Assembly (NCBI GenBank): GCA_009778235.1
Contig: WRKE01000292.1
Coordinates: forward strand, 1-13,274
DNA: 13,274 bases
Reading direction: 5' to 3'
Source of the DNA: Pseudomonadota bacterium
GTDB lineage: Bacteria > Desulfobacterota > Desulfobulbia > Desulfobulbales > Desulfobulbaceae
Positions 1 to 7,379 of this stretch are shown here, piece after piece (positions within the stretch are counted from its first letter, which is position 1; each line of letters starts with the position of its first letter). Below the pieces are notes generated by a model. It was given only the letters and a program-made list of their open reading frames with translations. It did no database searches and had not been told where the DNA came from. The position numbers were made by a program, and so were the translations under genes.

Positions 1-612
1 CACTTTTCCCATGAAGTGCCCCGCATGGCGGTCTTTGTCTCCAAGCAGTCCCACTGCCTCTACGACATTCTTTCCCGGTGGCGGTCCCAGGAACTCGAGG
101 TGGACATCCCGCTGATCATCAGCAATCATCGCGAACTCGAACCAGTGGCCCGGCAGTTCGGCATCGATTTTCACTGCTTCGAGATCAACGATGGCAATAA
201 GCGGGAACAGGAGCAGGCCCAGTTACGCCTGCTGGCAGAACACCAGATCGAGTTCATTGTCCTGGCCCGATACATGCAAATTCTGTCGGAGGGGTTCATC
301 GGCCAGTACAGGAACAGGATCATCAATATCCATCACTCCTTTCTGCCCGCCTTTCCAGGCGCCAAGCCCTACCATTCCGCCTTTGAGCGCGGGGTCAAGG
401 TCATCGGAGCCACCAGTCACTACGTGACTGAGGAACTGGACGCCGGTCCGATTATCACCCAAGACATCATCCGGGTCAGCCATGCCGATTCAGTGGAAGA
501 TCTGATCCGCAAGGGCAGGGATCTGGAAAAGGTGATTCTGTCCCGGTCGATTTGGCACCATGTGCAGCGCCAGATCCTGGTCTATCAAAACCGGACCGTG
601 GTTTTTTCCTGA
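1..612 (+). CDS. purU: Formyltetrahydrofolate deformylase (PurU), 5'-truncated by window edge
   Basis: PurU hydrolyses 10-formyltetrahydrofolate to formate and tetrahydrofolate in the cytoplasm, balancing one-carbon pools and feeding formate to purine synthesis. The frame is open from base 1, so the gene begins outside the window; the missing part should be the N-terminal ACT regulatory domain (about 80 residues). What remains is the formyltransferase-fold catalytic domain. Numbering from the GTG at 16, the block RIINIHHSFLPAF (101-113) carries the Asn104 and His106 expected from the formyltransferase family, and LDAGPI (141-146) carries Asp142. The segments KPYHSAFERGVKVIGATSHYV and the C-terminal VYQNRTVVFS closely match E. 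coli PurU as I remember it. The GTG at 16 lies inside the conserved domain and is not the true start. The stop lies 21 bp from the convergent DUF7352-like gene. Identity is near certain. Confidence 0.95.
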   Translation, partial: HFSHEVPRMAVFVSKQSHCLYDILSRWRSQELEVDIPLIISNHRELEPVARQFGIDFHCFEINDGNKREQEQAQLRLLAEHQIEFIVLARYMQILSEGFIGQYRNRIINIHHSFLPAFPGAKPYHSAFERGVKVIGATSHYVTEELDAGPIITQDIIRVSHADSVEDLIRKGRDLEKVILSRSIWHHVQRQILVYQNRTVVFS

Positions 613-633
613 AGATAGGGCCGTGCGGGTTCT

Positions 634-927
634 TTAAGGCGCCTCGGCCTCCGGAGGGGGCGAGGCCATCTCGAACAGATGAAACTCGAGACTTCCCTCG
701 TAAATAAAAAAACTATCGATATACTTGCCGGGATCGTCAGGCATGGCGGTATTGGTGGTGTAGATCCCCAGATACCGTTCCTCGGTGGGCATTTCCGGGT
801 CCACCAGGGCCCACAGCACCGGGGCGTCGTCTTCCTTGGTGCGCACGGTGAGCAGTTGGGCGCCAGAGGGCAGGGGAACGGACTGGAGCCGGTTGGGAGT
901 GAGCTCGAATTTCCAGATCGTCTTCAT
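634..927 (-). CDS. Small DUF7352-like conserved protein
   Basis: A 97-residue soluble protein with no signal peptide or membrane segment. It opens MKTIWKFEL, continues with a PSGAQLLTV strand (about 21-29) and a VLWALVDPE block (37-45), and ends with a GSLEFHLFEM strand (78-87) and a Pro/Glu/Ala-rich tail. This order (MKTIWKF, then xLWALVDP, then SLxFHxFE) is what I recall for the DUF7352 family of small proteins of unknown function in phages and bacteria. No catalytic motif is evident. A GGAA six bases upstream of the ATG is a weak ribosome site. The last codons contain a GC-rich inverted repeat (641-646 with 661-666) between this gene and purU, but no T-tract follows it on either strand. 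Function is unknown and context gives no clue, since neither neighbour shares its strand. Confidence 0.75.
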   Translation of the reverse strand: MKTIWKFELTPNRLQSVPLPSGAQLLTVRTKEDDAPVLWALVDPEMPTEERYLGIYTTNTAMPDDPGKYIDSFFIYEGSLEFHLFEMASPPPEAEAP

Positions 928-1154
928 ACGATGTTCCGATATCCTATTTTTCCGCGGTGGTAAGCTGTGAGAGGACAGGCGACAGGCCGCCGCCGACCTT
1001 GACGGCTTTTTTGTTTTAACTCCACAAAAATTGTCAGCGCAATGGATTTATCCTGCTGCAAGAGGTCGAGCAGGACATCGATCGAATCGACAAAATCCCG
1101 GCGACTCGTCTTGGGCCTTGCTGAAGGAAGCGGGTAAAAAAGAAAACAAACAAC

Positions 1155-2657
1155 ATGGCGCAGCAAGGAACAAAATGGGTGAAATGGCCGACAGCGGGCC
1201 TCTTTTTATTGATCGTGGCGCTGCTGACCGCCGTCAGGGCTGAAGCCGCAGGCGCTCCGCAAACCGGGCGCTATGCCCTGGCCTATGCCTGGGAGGCTAA
1301 CTTGCCGCTGGCCCTTGACTATCGGCAGAAAATCGCCACCCTGCTGAGGCTTCAACCAGACAGTCAACTCAAAATCGTCGGCCGGCAGCGGGATTACGGC
1401 CTGGTCTGGAATATCAATGGTTCGATGGCCCAGGCGAAGCAACAGGCCGAGCAGCAGAATGAGCGCCTGCGGCGGGCAGGATTCAAACCGGTGCAGGTGG
1501 TCGCTGCCACCAGTTTTTCGGATCTTTATCATGTCCGGGTGCGTCAAGCCGGCTCTGCCGATGCTCTGCGGGGCGAGTATGCACGGCTGCAAAACATCCT
1601 GGGGCCCAAGGCCGGAGACAAACTGGCCATTGAACAGATCGATTCCCGGCAGTGGGCGATTGTTTACCGGGGTTGGGAAAGAAAGGGCCAGGCGCAGCAA
1701 AGCGCCCGCACTCTCGCCTCCCACCTGTCCCAGTCGAGCCAGGCCCCGGTGCTGATTGCCGCCAAGGATCGGCCGGCAGTGATGACCGCGGCCGATTCCA
1801 GCCTGGCAGAACCCCGAAAAAAAACCCTCGCTTCGGCCCCAAACAACAATAAGCGGCCACAGGCCAGCCAGGAGTCCGGCACCGGGCTCAACCCTAAGAT
1901 CGCCCCCCTGCTTGAGGAAGAACTCCGCCGGGCCAAACTCCCGGCCAAAACGCGCACTGGCTGGGCGGCCTACGACCTCTCCACCGACAGCTATCTGGTC
2001 AGCATCAATCTCAATCAGTCCTTTCAGGCGGCCAGCATGATCAAGCCCTTTGTCGCCCTGGCCTTTTTCCATCAGGTGGACAAGGGCAAGGTTGCGTATA
2101 CCTCGCAGCATCGCCAGATGATGGAGGCCATGATCCAGCACAGCAGCAATCAGGCGACCAACTGGTTCATCCGGCTGCTTGGCGGGCCCGCCCGATGCGA
2201 GTCGCTCCTGAAAAAGGAGTACGGCCGCCTGGTCGGCCAGATCCGGATCAGGGAATATATCCCAGCCAGCGGGCGCACCTACCTCAACAGCGCTCAACCT
2301 TGCGGCTACATCCAATTCCTCCGGGCGCTGTGGCACCATCAGCTGCCGAATTCCAAGGAGATGTTGCGGGTGATGGCCCTACCCGGTCCTGATCGCCTGG
2401 TCTATGGTACCAATCTTCCCCAGAACACCGAAGTCTATAACAAAACCGGCACCACGGCGCTGTTGTGCGGTGACATGGGGATCTTGGCGCTGCGGGACAA
2501 GGAGGGACGTCAGGTTCCCTACGCGGTGGTCGGCATTGTCGAGCGCTCAAACATGCCGGCGAACTACAAACAGTGGATGCAGGTCAGCGGAGGCGTCATC
2601 CGTTATTTTTCCTCGCTCATGTACGCAGAAATGAAACAAAAACACAATTTGCTGTGA
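1155..2657 (+). CDS. Exported SPOR-like / class A beta-lactamase-fold serine hydrolase
   Basis: A 500-residue protein. Residues 8-31 form a signal peptide (KWVKW, then a GLFLLIVALL core, then an ARAEAA-type cleavage region), so it acts outside the cytoplasm. Residues about 52-118 and 139-201 are two alignable modules with the beta-alpha-beta look of SPOR peptidoglycan-binding domains. A basic, Ser/Asn/Gln-rich linker follows (about 205-245). The C-terminal domain (250-490) carries the serine hydrolase triad of motifs: SMIK (294-297), SSN (330-332) and KTGTT (430-434). The canonical ExxLN omega-loop motif of true class A beta-lactamases is not seen; E367 is the nearest candidate general base. 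A cell-wall D,D-peptidase-like role is at least as likely as drug hydrolysis. Start: the ATG at 1155 has no good ribosome site, whereas the GTG at 1179 has AAGGA nine bases upstream and keeps the whole signal peptide. Confidence 0.85.
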   Translation: MAQQGTKWVKWPTAGLFLLIVALLTAVRAEAAGAPQTGRYALAYAWEANLPLALDYRQKIATLLRLQPDSQLKIVGRQRDYGLVWNINGSMAQAKQQAEQQNERLRRAGFKPVQVVAATSFSDLYHVRVRQAGSADALRGEYARLQNILGPKAGDKLAIEQIDSRQWAIVYRGWERKGQAQQSARTLASHLSQSSQAPVLIAAKDRPAVMTAADSSLAEPRKKTLASAPNNNKRPQASQESGTGLNPKIAPLLEEELRRAKLPAKTRTGWAAYDLSTDSYLVSINLNQSFQAASMIKPFVALAFFHQVDKGKVAYTSQHRQMMEAMIQHSSNQATNWFIRLLGGPARCESLLKKEYGRLVGQIRIREYIPASGRTYLNSAQPCGYIQFLRALWHHQLPNSKEMLRVMALPGPDRLVYGTNLPQNTEVYNKTGTTALLCGDMGILALRDKEGRQVPYAVVGIVERSNMPANYKQWMQVSGGVIRYFSSLMYAEMKQKHNLL

Positions 2658-2770
2658 CTGGGCACCCCAGCCAGGCGAACCAGATTTTTGCTTCGGCGCG
2701 CCAGGAAACCGATGGGGTTTGATCGCTGTTTTCAGCCACCAATGGCAGGGCAAGATCATCCTTGCGTATT

Positions 2771-2798
2771 TTGGTATTTTTGTTATTTGTGCTGTACT
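2771..2798 (+). promoter_or_regulatory. Candidate promoter of the transketolase-like gene
   Basis: A -35 candidate TTGGTA (2771-2776) and a -10 candidate TGTACT (2793-2798) are separated by 16 bp, and TG precedes the -10 (extended -10). Each hexamer matches the consensus at four positions. It lies in an AT-rich stretch between the serine hydrolase stop and the transketolase start, giving a leader of about 70 bases. The hydrolase is followed by a short hairpin (CTGGG/CCCAG, 2658-2670) without a T-tract, so read-through from upstream is also possible. Confidence 0.35.
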
Positions 2799-2864
2799 TT
2801 TTTCAGCGTGGAACAAGCAGGCCTGGCGCCATCAGTCTGACCCGCTTTGCAGAATTTTTTCTTC

Positions 2865-2869
2865 AGGAA
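2865..2869 (+). promoter_or_regulatory. Ribosome binding site deciding the transketolase start
   Basis: AGGAA lies six bases before the ATG at 2876. The frame stays open upstream to a TTG at 2762, but those 38 residues are hydrophobic and unlike any transketolase N-terminus, and that start would overlap the candidate promoter. The site favours 2876. Confidence 0.7.
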
Positions 2870-2875
2870 TCTGTT

Positions 2876-4768
2876 ATGACTTTTCCCATTGATCTCTCGA
2901 CCTATCGCCCTCTTCATCTTGCCGCGACCCAAGAATCGTTAACCGAAGAGCAAGGCGCCGCCTTGCGGGCCAACATCGACCTGGTGCGCGATGCCATTAT
3001 TTTCTTCACTGCCCTGGCCAACACCAAGGGCTTGGGGGGCCACACCGGCGGCGCCTACGACATCGTGCCCGAACTCCTGATCGCCGACGGGTTCATGAAG
3101 GGGGGCAATGGTTGCTACCCGGTCTACTTCGACGAGGCCGGCCACCGGGTGGCCATCCAATACATGATGGCGGTGCTCAACGGCCACAAGGCCCCCGATT
3201 CCCTGCTCCATTACCGGGAATTCGGCCAGGGTTTCTACGGTCATCCCGAGCGCAACGAGGCCGACGGCGTCTTTTTCAGCTCGGGCCGTCTGGGACATCT
3301 GTGGAGTTATGTCAACGGGGTGGCCGAGGCCCATCCGAACCAGACGGTGTTTCTCTTCGGCAGTGACGGTTCCCAGCAGGAGGGCGACGATGCCGAGGCT
3401 GCCCGCTACGCCGTGGCGAGGAAATTGAACGTCAAACTGCTGCTGGACGACAACGACGTCACCATCGCCGGCCATCCCAGCACCTACATGCAGGGCTACG
3501 ACCTGGCTCGCACCCTGTCCGGCCATGGTCTGGATGTTCAGGTCTGCGACGGAGAGGACCTGGAGGCGCTGTTTGCCTGTATCCGCCGCGCCCTGGCGAT
3601 CAAGGGGCCGGCGGCGGTGGTGATCAAGCGCAAGATGGCGCCGGGCGTGGCCGGAATCGAGGGGCTGCCCAAGGGACACGACGTCATTCCGGTGGACATG
3701 GCCATCGAATATCTCGCTGCCAAGGGCCGCGAGGCAGCGGTGGCCATGCTCAAACAAGCACCGCCAAAGGCCGCCAAGACCGAATATCGCGGCAGCACGC
3801 CCGAGCAGGCCAAGAACCGCGACGAGTTCGGTAAAATCATCAGCAACATCCTCGCCACCATGGACAATCCCATGGACAAGGTGCTGGTGGTCGATTCCGA
3901 CCTCGAAGGCTCCTGCGGGTTGCACCATATCCGCAAACATTGCCCCGAGGTCTATATCCACGGCGGCATCATGGAACGCAACAATTTCTCGGTGGCCGCC
4001 GGTTTCGGTTCAGTGCCGGGTCGGCAGGGCATCTTCGGCACCTTTGCCGCCTTCCAGGAGATGGTCATCTCCGAGATCACCATGGCCCGGCTCAATCAGG
4101 CCAATGTCCTGGCCCACTTCTCCCATTCCGGGGTCGACGACATGGCCGACAACACCTGCCATTTCGGGATCAACAACTTCTTCGCCGACAACGGCTTGGC
4201 CGAACACGATCAAACCCGCCTCTATTTCCCGGCCGATGCCCTGCAACTGCGGGCCATCCTCACCGCCATCTTTGACGATCCGGGGTTGCGTTTCGTCTTT
4301 TCCACCCGCTCCGGCACCCCGTTCATCTTGGATGAGCAGGGCAACAAACGCTTTGGCGATGGCTATGTCTTCAAACGGGACAGCGACGAAATCATCCGCC
4401 CGGGCCGCGACGGCTACATCGTCTCCTACGGCGAGATGCTCTATCGCTGCCTGCATGCGGTCGAATTGCTCAAACAAGAGGGGCTCGACATCGGCCTGAT
4501 CAACAAGCCGGTGCTCAATGTGGTGGACGAAGCCATGCTGGCCACTGCGGGCGAAAGCCCCATGGTGCTGGTGGTGGAGACCCAGAACAGCAAGACCGGC
4601 CTGGGCATTCGCTACGGTTCCTGGCTGCTGGAGCGTGGATTTACCCCCCAATACGGCGCCATGGGCACCTGGAAGGACGGGGCCGGCGGTTTGTCCGAGC
4701 AGATTCCCTATCAGGGCATGGGGACTTCGGCGATCATCGACCGGGTGAAACAGTTGCGTTTAAGTTGA
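2876..4768 (+). CDS. Transketolase-like thiamine diphosphate enzyme
   Basis: A 630-residue cytoplasmic protein of about full transketolase length. Transketolases move two-carbon ketol units between sugar phosphates in the non-oxidative pentose phosphate pathway. The N-terminal PP domain holds the cofactor motif: SDGSQQEG (163-170) spaced to DDNDVTIAGH (191-200), matching the GDG...NN motif and the DDNGISIDGH block of E. coli TktA. H56 in GGHTGG, H90 in EAGHR and H268 in PKGHD sit where TktA has active-site histidines. The Pyr domain contains GGIMERNNFSVAAGFG (363-378) with the likely catalytic Glu367, then SHSGVDDMADNTCHFG (416-431). The C-terminal domain (about 510-630) begins GYIVSYGEM. Divergence is notable: GDG has become SDG, and the GPLGQG loop reads GRLGHL. 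I am sure of the family, less so of the substrate; another ThDP ketol-transfer reaction is possible. It is convergent with pckG. Confidence 0.85.
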   Translation: MTFPIDLSTYRPLHLAATQESLTEEQGAALRANIDLVRDAIIFFTALANTKGLGGHTGGAYDIVPELLIADGFMKGGNGCYPVYFDEAGHRVAIQYMMAVLNGHKAPDSLLHYREFGQGFYGHPERNEADGVFFSSGRLGHLWSYVNGVAEAHPNQTVFLFGSDGSQQEGDDAEAARYAVARKLNVKLLLDDNDVTIAGHPSTYMQGYDLARTLSGHGLDVQVCDGEDLEALFACIRRALAIKGPAAVVIKRKMAPGVAGIEGLPKGHDVIPVDMAIEYLAAKGREAAVAMLKQAPPKAAKTEYRGSTPEQAKNRDEFGKIISNILATMDNPMDKVLVVDSDLEGSCGLHHIRKHCPEVYIHGGIMERNNFSVAAGFGSVPGRQGIFGTFAAFQEMVISEITMARLNQANVLAHFSHSGVDDMADNTCHFGINNFFADNGLAEHDQTRLYFPADALQLRAILTAIFDDPGLRFVFSTRSGTPFILDEQGNKRFGDGYVFKRDSDEIIRPGRDGYIVSYGEMLYRCLHAVELLKQEGLDIGLINKPVLNVVDEAMLATAGESPMVLVVETQNSKTGLGIRYGSWLLERGFTPQYGAMGTWKDGAGGLSEQIPYQGMGTSAIIDRVKQLRLS

Positions 4769-4826
4769 AGCTGAGTATCGACCGGCTGAGGGCGTACAGA
4801 CTCGACCATCACTGCGCCCCAGATCG

Positions 4827-4866
4827 AAAAAGACCGGCGCCGCCTTTCGTGGCCCGGTCTTTTTTT
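4827..4866. terminator. Bidirectional intrinsic terminator
   Basis: A perfect 11-bp stem pairs AAAAAGACCGG (4827-4837) with CCGGTCTTTTT (4854-4864) around a 16-base loop. T runs to 4866 on the + strand, and the A-run at the other side gives a T-tract on the - strand. It lies 58 bases past the transketolase stop and before the convergent pckG stop, so it can terminate both. Confidence 0.9.
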
Positions 4867-4882
4867 ATGTGGAAAAAAAGCG

Positions 4883-4912
4883 AAAAAAAAGCCCCTGGCG
4901 CATGGTCAGGGG
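4883..4912 (-). terminator. Intrinsic terminator of pckG
   Basis: Read on the - strand, CCCCTG (4907-4912) pairs with CAGGGG (4892-4897) around a nine-base loop, followed by eight T (4890-4883). It begins seven bases after the pckG stop. With the element at 4827-4866 it gives two terminators in series for this strand. Confidence 0.85.
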
Positions 4913-4919
4913 AGCATGG

Positions 4920-6854
4920 TCACAATGCCTGGGGGGCGACAATCCCGCCCTTGGCGGCCTTAAGCGCCAGCAGGCCGGCCTTTTGCTCCTTGTAGACCGC
5001 AAACAGCCGGGGGGAGGTCCCTGGCTCCTTGCCCCAGGCGGCCTCCTGCAGGTCGATCCGGGCAACGATGTTGTCGATGTACAAGGAGAACTGCATGGTG
5101 TAGAGCGATTCCGGATACGCCTTGTTGATCTTGCTGGTGAACAGTTGGCGCAGGTCCTCGTACTTGGGGATCAAGCCCATGGGGGTTTCGATGGCCTGGA
5201 CATCGCCGTGGGTGAACAGCTCGAGCCAGCCCAGCCAGACATGGACATCCCGCTTCTCGCCCAGCAACCCCTTGCCGCCGCCGCCGCGCTCCTCGTGGGT
5301 GAGGAAGTAGTTGAGCCCGGTCATGATTGGCTTGAGGGTCATTTTGGGGTTGCCGTAAAAATTGAATTGGGCTTCGAGGTATTCGGCCAGTGGGGTGGCG
5401 ACAAAGGGACTGTTGGCCCACGGCTGGCGATTGACGCCGCTGGCCCCGATCTCGGCGGCAGTGGCCTTGGAGACGATGGAGGCGCCGATGGCCACCCCGG
5501 CATCCGTGTTTTTGGCGACCCAAATAGGAGGCATGGTGTTGGAGTCACGGCCCGAATAGGTAATGACCTTGATGATCACGCCGGATGGGTCAGCATTGGC
5601 TTTTTTGTTGTGGTTGCCGACCGCCTCCGCCATCAGAGTGCACCGCGAGTTGGGGTGCGACATGGGCACACCCGTCAGGTTTTTAGTCCAGGTCCCCTGG
5701 AAGTTGACGCCCTGTTCGGGAGGCGGTTCGCCGTCGCCGGTCCAGCGGGGTTTTCCCTGGGGATCAACCAGGACATTGGAGAAGATCACCTCGGTTCCGG
5801 GATGACGCAGACACTGCATCAGGTAGGGGTCGCCTTCCTGGTTGACGTCCTCGATGATGCCGAAAATGCCTATTTCCGGATTGACTGCCCGTAAGCTGCC
5901 ATCCGCCTCGATCCACATCTGGGCCAGGTCGTCGCCGACGAAATTGCTGCCTACCATGGCGGTGGTGGTCTTCCCGCATCCCGAGGGCGCCGCACCGGCG
6001 AAATAGGTGATGCGGCCGCCTGGGCCGGTCATGCCGGTGATGAACATGTGCTCGGAGAGTTCCTGACCGTTGTGCCTGTACATGGCGCTGTCGGTGGCAA
6101 AGCGGTGGTTGCCCTTTTTCATCAACAGGGTGTTGCCGGCATAGGTGCAGAAAAAGGAAAAGGTGGTCTGCCAGCTTCGGTCCATGTAGATGCGGGCTTT
6201 GGGCACGTCTTCGGAACGGTTCGGGCCCTCGGAGTGGATGTTGGTGAAGAATTCACCCCGTCGGGCGACCTCGGCGTCGAAATCGGCGTAGCAGTTGCGG
6301 TAGAGCAACTCGGCCGAATGCATGACATAGGTGGAGCTGGAGATTTCGATGGCCGGAATCGAGGCCTTTGCTCCCACCGGGCCACGGCTGTAGAAGCCCA
6401 CGTACATGGTCTTGCCGCGCATGATCCCGCGCATGTGCTCCTTGATATAGGCATGCGACACCTCCCGGGCCTCTTTCTTGGCCAGCGACGACACCTTTTC
6501 GTCCGGGTTGGCGATGTAGAAGGTTTGATCGACCATGCGGCCCTGATCCTCGGGCAGGTCGAAATGAATGGTGTGGCCAGGGATGGGCAGAGGTTGTTCC
6601 TCGCCCTTTTCCAGGCTCATGCGGAGGACACGCTCGCGGTCTTCGGCGCTGCCGGTATGGATGTACACTTGGTCCGGGGTGCACATGGCCATGGCGTTGG
6701 CAACCTTGAGCAGTGTTTCTTGGTTGGTGATCGCGGCCAGCCGTTGCAAATGCTCAGGGTTAAGCTGCTCTTTGAACAATTTTTGGGCTTCACCGATGGT
6801 GGTAATGCCGCCAATCGCGGACAAGATATCGACGCCTTGCTTGAATTCCAGCAT
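4920..6854 (-). CDS. pckG: Phosphoenolpyruvate carboxykinase, GTP type
   Basis: This cytoplasmic enzyme interconverts oxaloacetate plus GTP with phosphoenolpyruvate, CO2 and GDP, linking the TCA pool to gluconeogenesis; in anaerobes it can also run towards oxaloacetate. The protein has 644 residues from the chosen start. SRGPVGAKASIPAIE (156-170) matches the family's N-terminal substrate block, YAGNTLLMKKGNHRFA (238-253) the GGNSLLGKK block, and GAAPSGCGKTTTAM (287-300) is the P-loop with the reactive Cys293 typical of GTP enzymes. VNPEIGIFG (324-332) is the kinase-2 region and NSR (402-404) the nucleotide-site arginine. The P-loop differs from the usual FPSACGKTN form, so this is a divergent branch. 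The ATG at 6854 is chosen because GGAGG (6864-6860) precedes it by five bases; the ATG at 6866 is the alternative (648 residues) and has no clear ribosome site. Confidence 0.92.
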   Translation of the reverse strand: MLEFKQGVDILSAIGGITTIGEAQKLFKEQLNPEHLQRLAAITNQETLLKVANAMAMCTPDQVYIHTGSAEDRERVLRMSLEKGEEQPLPIPGHTIHFDLPEDQGRMVDQTFYIANPDEKVSSLAKKEAREVSHAYIKEHMRGIMRGKTMYVGFYSRGPVGAKASIPAIEISSSTYVMHSAELLYRNCYADFDAEVARRGEFFTNIHSEGPNRSEDVPKARIYMDRSWQTTFSFFCTYAGNTLLMKKGNHRFATDSAMYRHNGQELSEHMFITGMTGPGGRITYFAGAAPSGCGKTTTAMVGSNFVGDDLAQMWIEADGSLRAVNPEIGIFGIIEDVNQEGDPYLMQCLRHPGTEVIFSNVLVDPQGKPRWTGDGEPPPEQGVNFQGTWTKNLTGVPMSHPNSRCTLMAEAVGNHNKKANADPSGVIIKVITYSGRDSNTMPPIWVAKNTDAGVAIGASIVSKATAAEIGASGVNRQPWANSPFVATPLAEYLEAQFNFYGNPKMTLKPIMTGLNYFLTHEERGGGGKGLLGEKRDVHVWLGWLELFTHGDVQAIETPMGLIPKYEDLRQLFTSKINKAYPESLYTMQFSLYIDNIVARIDLQEAAWGKEPGTSPRLFAVYKEQKAGLLALKAAKGGIVAPQAL

Positions 6855-6859
6855 CCAGG

Positions 6860-6864
6860 CCTCC
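6860..6864 (-). promoter_or_regulatory. Ribosome binding site deciding the pckG start
   Basis: GGAGG on the - strand lies five bases before the ATG at 6854. It overlaps the alternative ATG at 6866, which has only a C-rich stretch upstream. This supports the inner start, though both add few residues. Confidence 0.6.
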
Positions 6865-6866
6865 AT

Positions 6867-7189
6867 GGGGATTGTATCTTTGGGGGAAGAACATCGTGTT
6901 ACAATAATAAGTTGCAAGTATATATTAAATATGTAGCCCGAAAAGGCAAAATTAGCAAACAAGAATACCGCTTTTTGATTTTTCCCTGTATGGGCGGGTT
7001 GTTGGGCCCGTGGGCCGCAGGGGCTGTTTTTACCTGGTGGCGCGATAGCAGGGCTATCAGAAAAAATCTCAAGCAAGCACGTCGGCGTGCCTGACACAGA
7101 CTCCAAGCAACCTCGCGGGGTTTCATGCCTCCATCGATTCCGAGCGGTTGCCGGGCTGATCCTTTTTCTGGATTCGAGCCCGGGTGGGG
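6867..7189. other. Intergenic region between pckG and tRNA-Arg
   Basis: No convincing gene in either direction. The part nearest pckG (about 6890-6945) is very AT-rich and must hold its promoter; several TATAAT-like and TTGNNN hexamers occur and I cannot choose among them. A short perfect hairpin (GATAGC 7044-7049 with GCTATC 7053-7058) and another (GCACG 7077-7081 with CGTGC 7086-7090) lie further upstream. The open frame running through here on the - strand into the tRNA is the well-known artefact of reading a tRNA antisense. Confidence 0.6.
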
Positions 7190-7219
7190 TTGACGCCGAC
7201 GAAGATTTCCGGGTAAGAT
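7190..7219 (+). promoter_or_regulatory. Promoter of tRNA-Arg
   Basis: TTGACG (7190-7195) and TAAGAT (7214-7219) with an 18-bp spacer match the sigma-70 consensus at five of six positions each. The predicted start lies about 18 bases before the mature tRNA, a normal 5' leader. Confidence 0.75.
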
Positions 7220-7243
7220 GACAGCGCTTTGCCACAAGCGGTT

Positions 7244-7320
7244 GCGCCCGTAGCTCAGCTGGATAGAGCATCGGACTTCGAATCCGAGTGTCGGGGGTTC
7301 GAATCCCTCCGGGCGCGCCA
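7244..7320 (+). tRNA. tRNA-Arg(UCG)
   Basis: A full 77-base cloverleaf with encoded CCA. The acceptor GCGCCCG pairs with CGGGCGC; the D-stem is GCTC/GAGC; the anticodon stem TCGGA/TCCGA encloses CTTCGAA with anticodon TCG at 7278-7280 (codon CGA, and CGG by wobble); the T-arm is GGGGG-TTCGAAT-CCCTC with one G-U pair. The discriminator base is G. It has its own promoter and terminator, so it is monocistronic. No copy of its 3' end was found elsewhere in the window, so there is no sign that an integrated element uses it. Confidence 0.97.
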
Positions 7321-7329
7321 ACAAAATCA

Positions 7330-7368
7330 GGGGGTTATCCTCACTTGAGGGTAACCCCCTTTTCTTTT
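7330..7368 (+). terminator. Intrinsic terminator of tRNA-Arg
   Basis: A 13-bp stem, GGGGGTTATCCTC (7330-7342) with GAGGGTAACCCCC (7347-7359) including one T-G pair, closes a four-base loop and is followed by TTTTCTTTT. It starts ten bases after the tRNA CCA end. Confidence 0.92.
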
Positions 7369-7379
7369 GCCGCAATCAT

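Noticed and set aside
641..666. GC-rich inverted repeat at the end of the DUF7352-like gene
   Set aside because: It has a strong stem but no T-tract on either strand, and it lies within codons for a Pro/Glu/Ala-rich tail, so it is not called a terminator.
993..1020. Possible terminator (GCCG...CGGC followed by a T-run)
   Set aside because: The stem is only four pairs, and no + strand gene ends nearby for it to serve.
924..1166. 80-codon frame on the - strand whose stop overlaps the DUF7352-like start as ATGA
   Set aside because: The four-base overlap looks like translational coupling, but the frame has no recognisable domain, starts inside the serine hydrolase gene and covers what should be a promoter region. 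Chance is more likely.
2939..3961. 340-codon open frame on the - strand inside the transketolase gene
   Set aside because: It is antisense to a gene with clear family motifs, and long antisense frames are expected in GC-rich coding DNA. The similar long frames opposite the serine hydrolase, pckG and nucleotidase genes were rejected for the same reason.
6855..7271. Long N-terminal extension of the pckG frame, with an antisense frame across tRNA-Arg reading GFEPPTLGFEVRCSIQLSYGR-like peptide
   Set aside because: This peptide is the familiar artefact of translating a tRNA gene on its opposite strand. The extension crosses an AT-rich promoter region and has no family similarity, while a good ribosome site supports the start at 6854.
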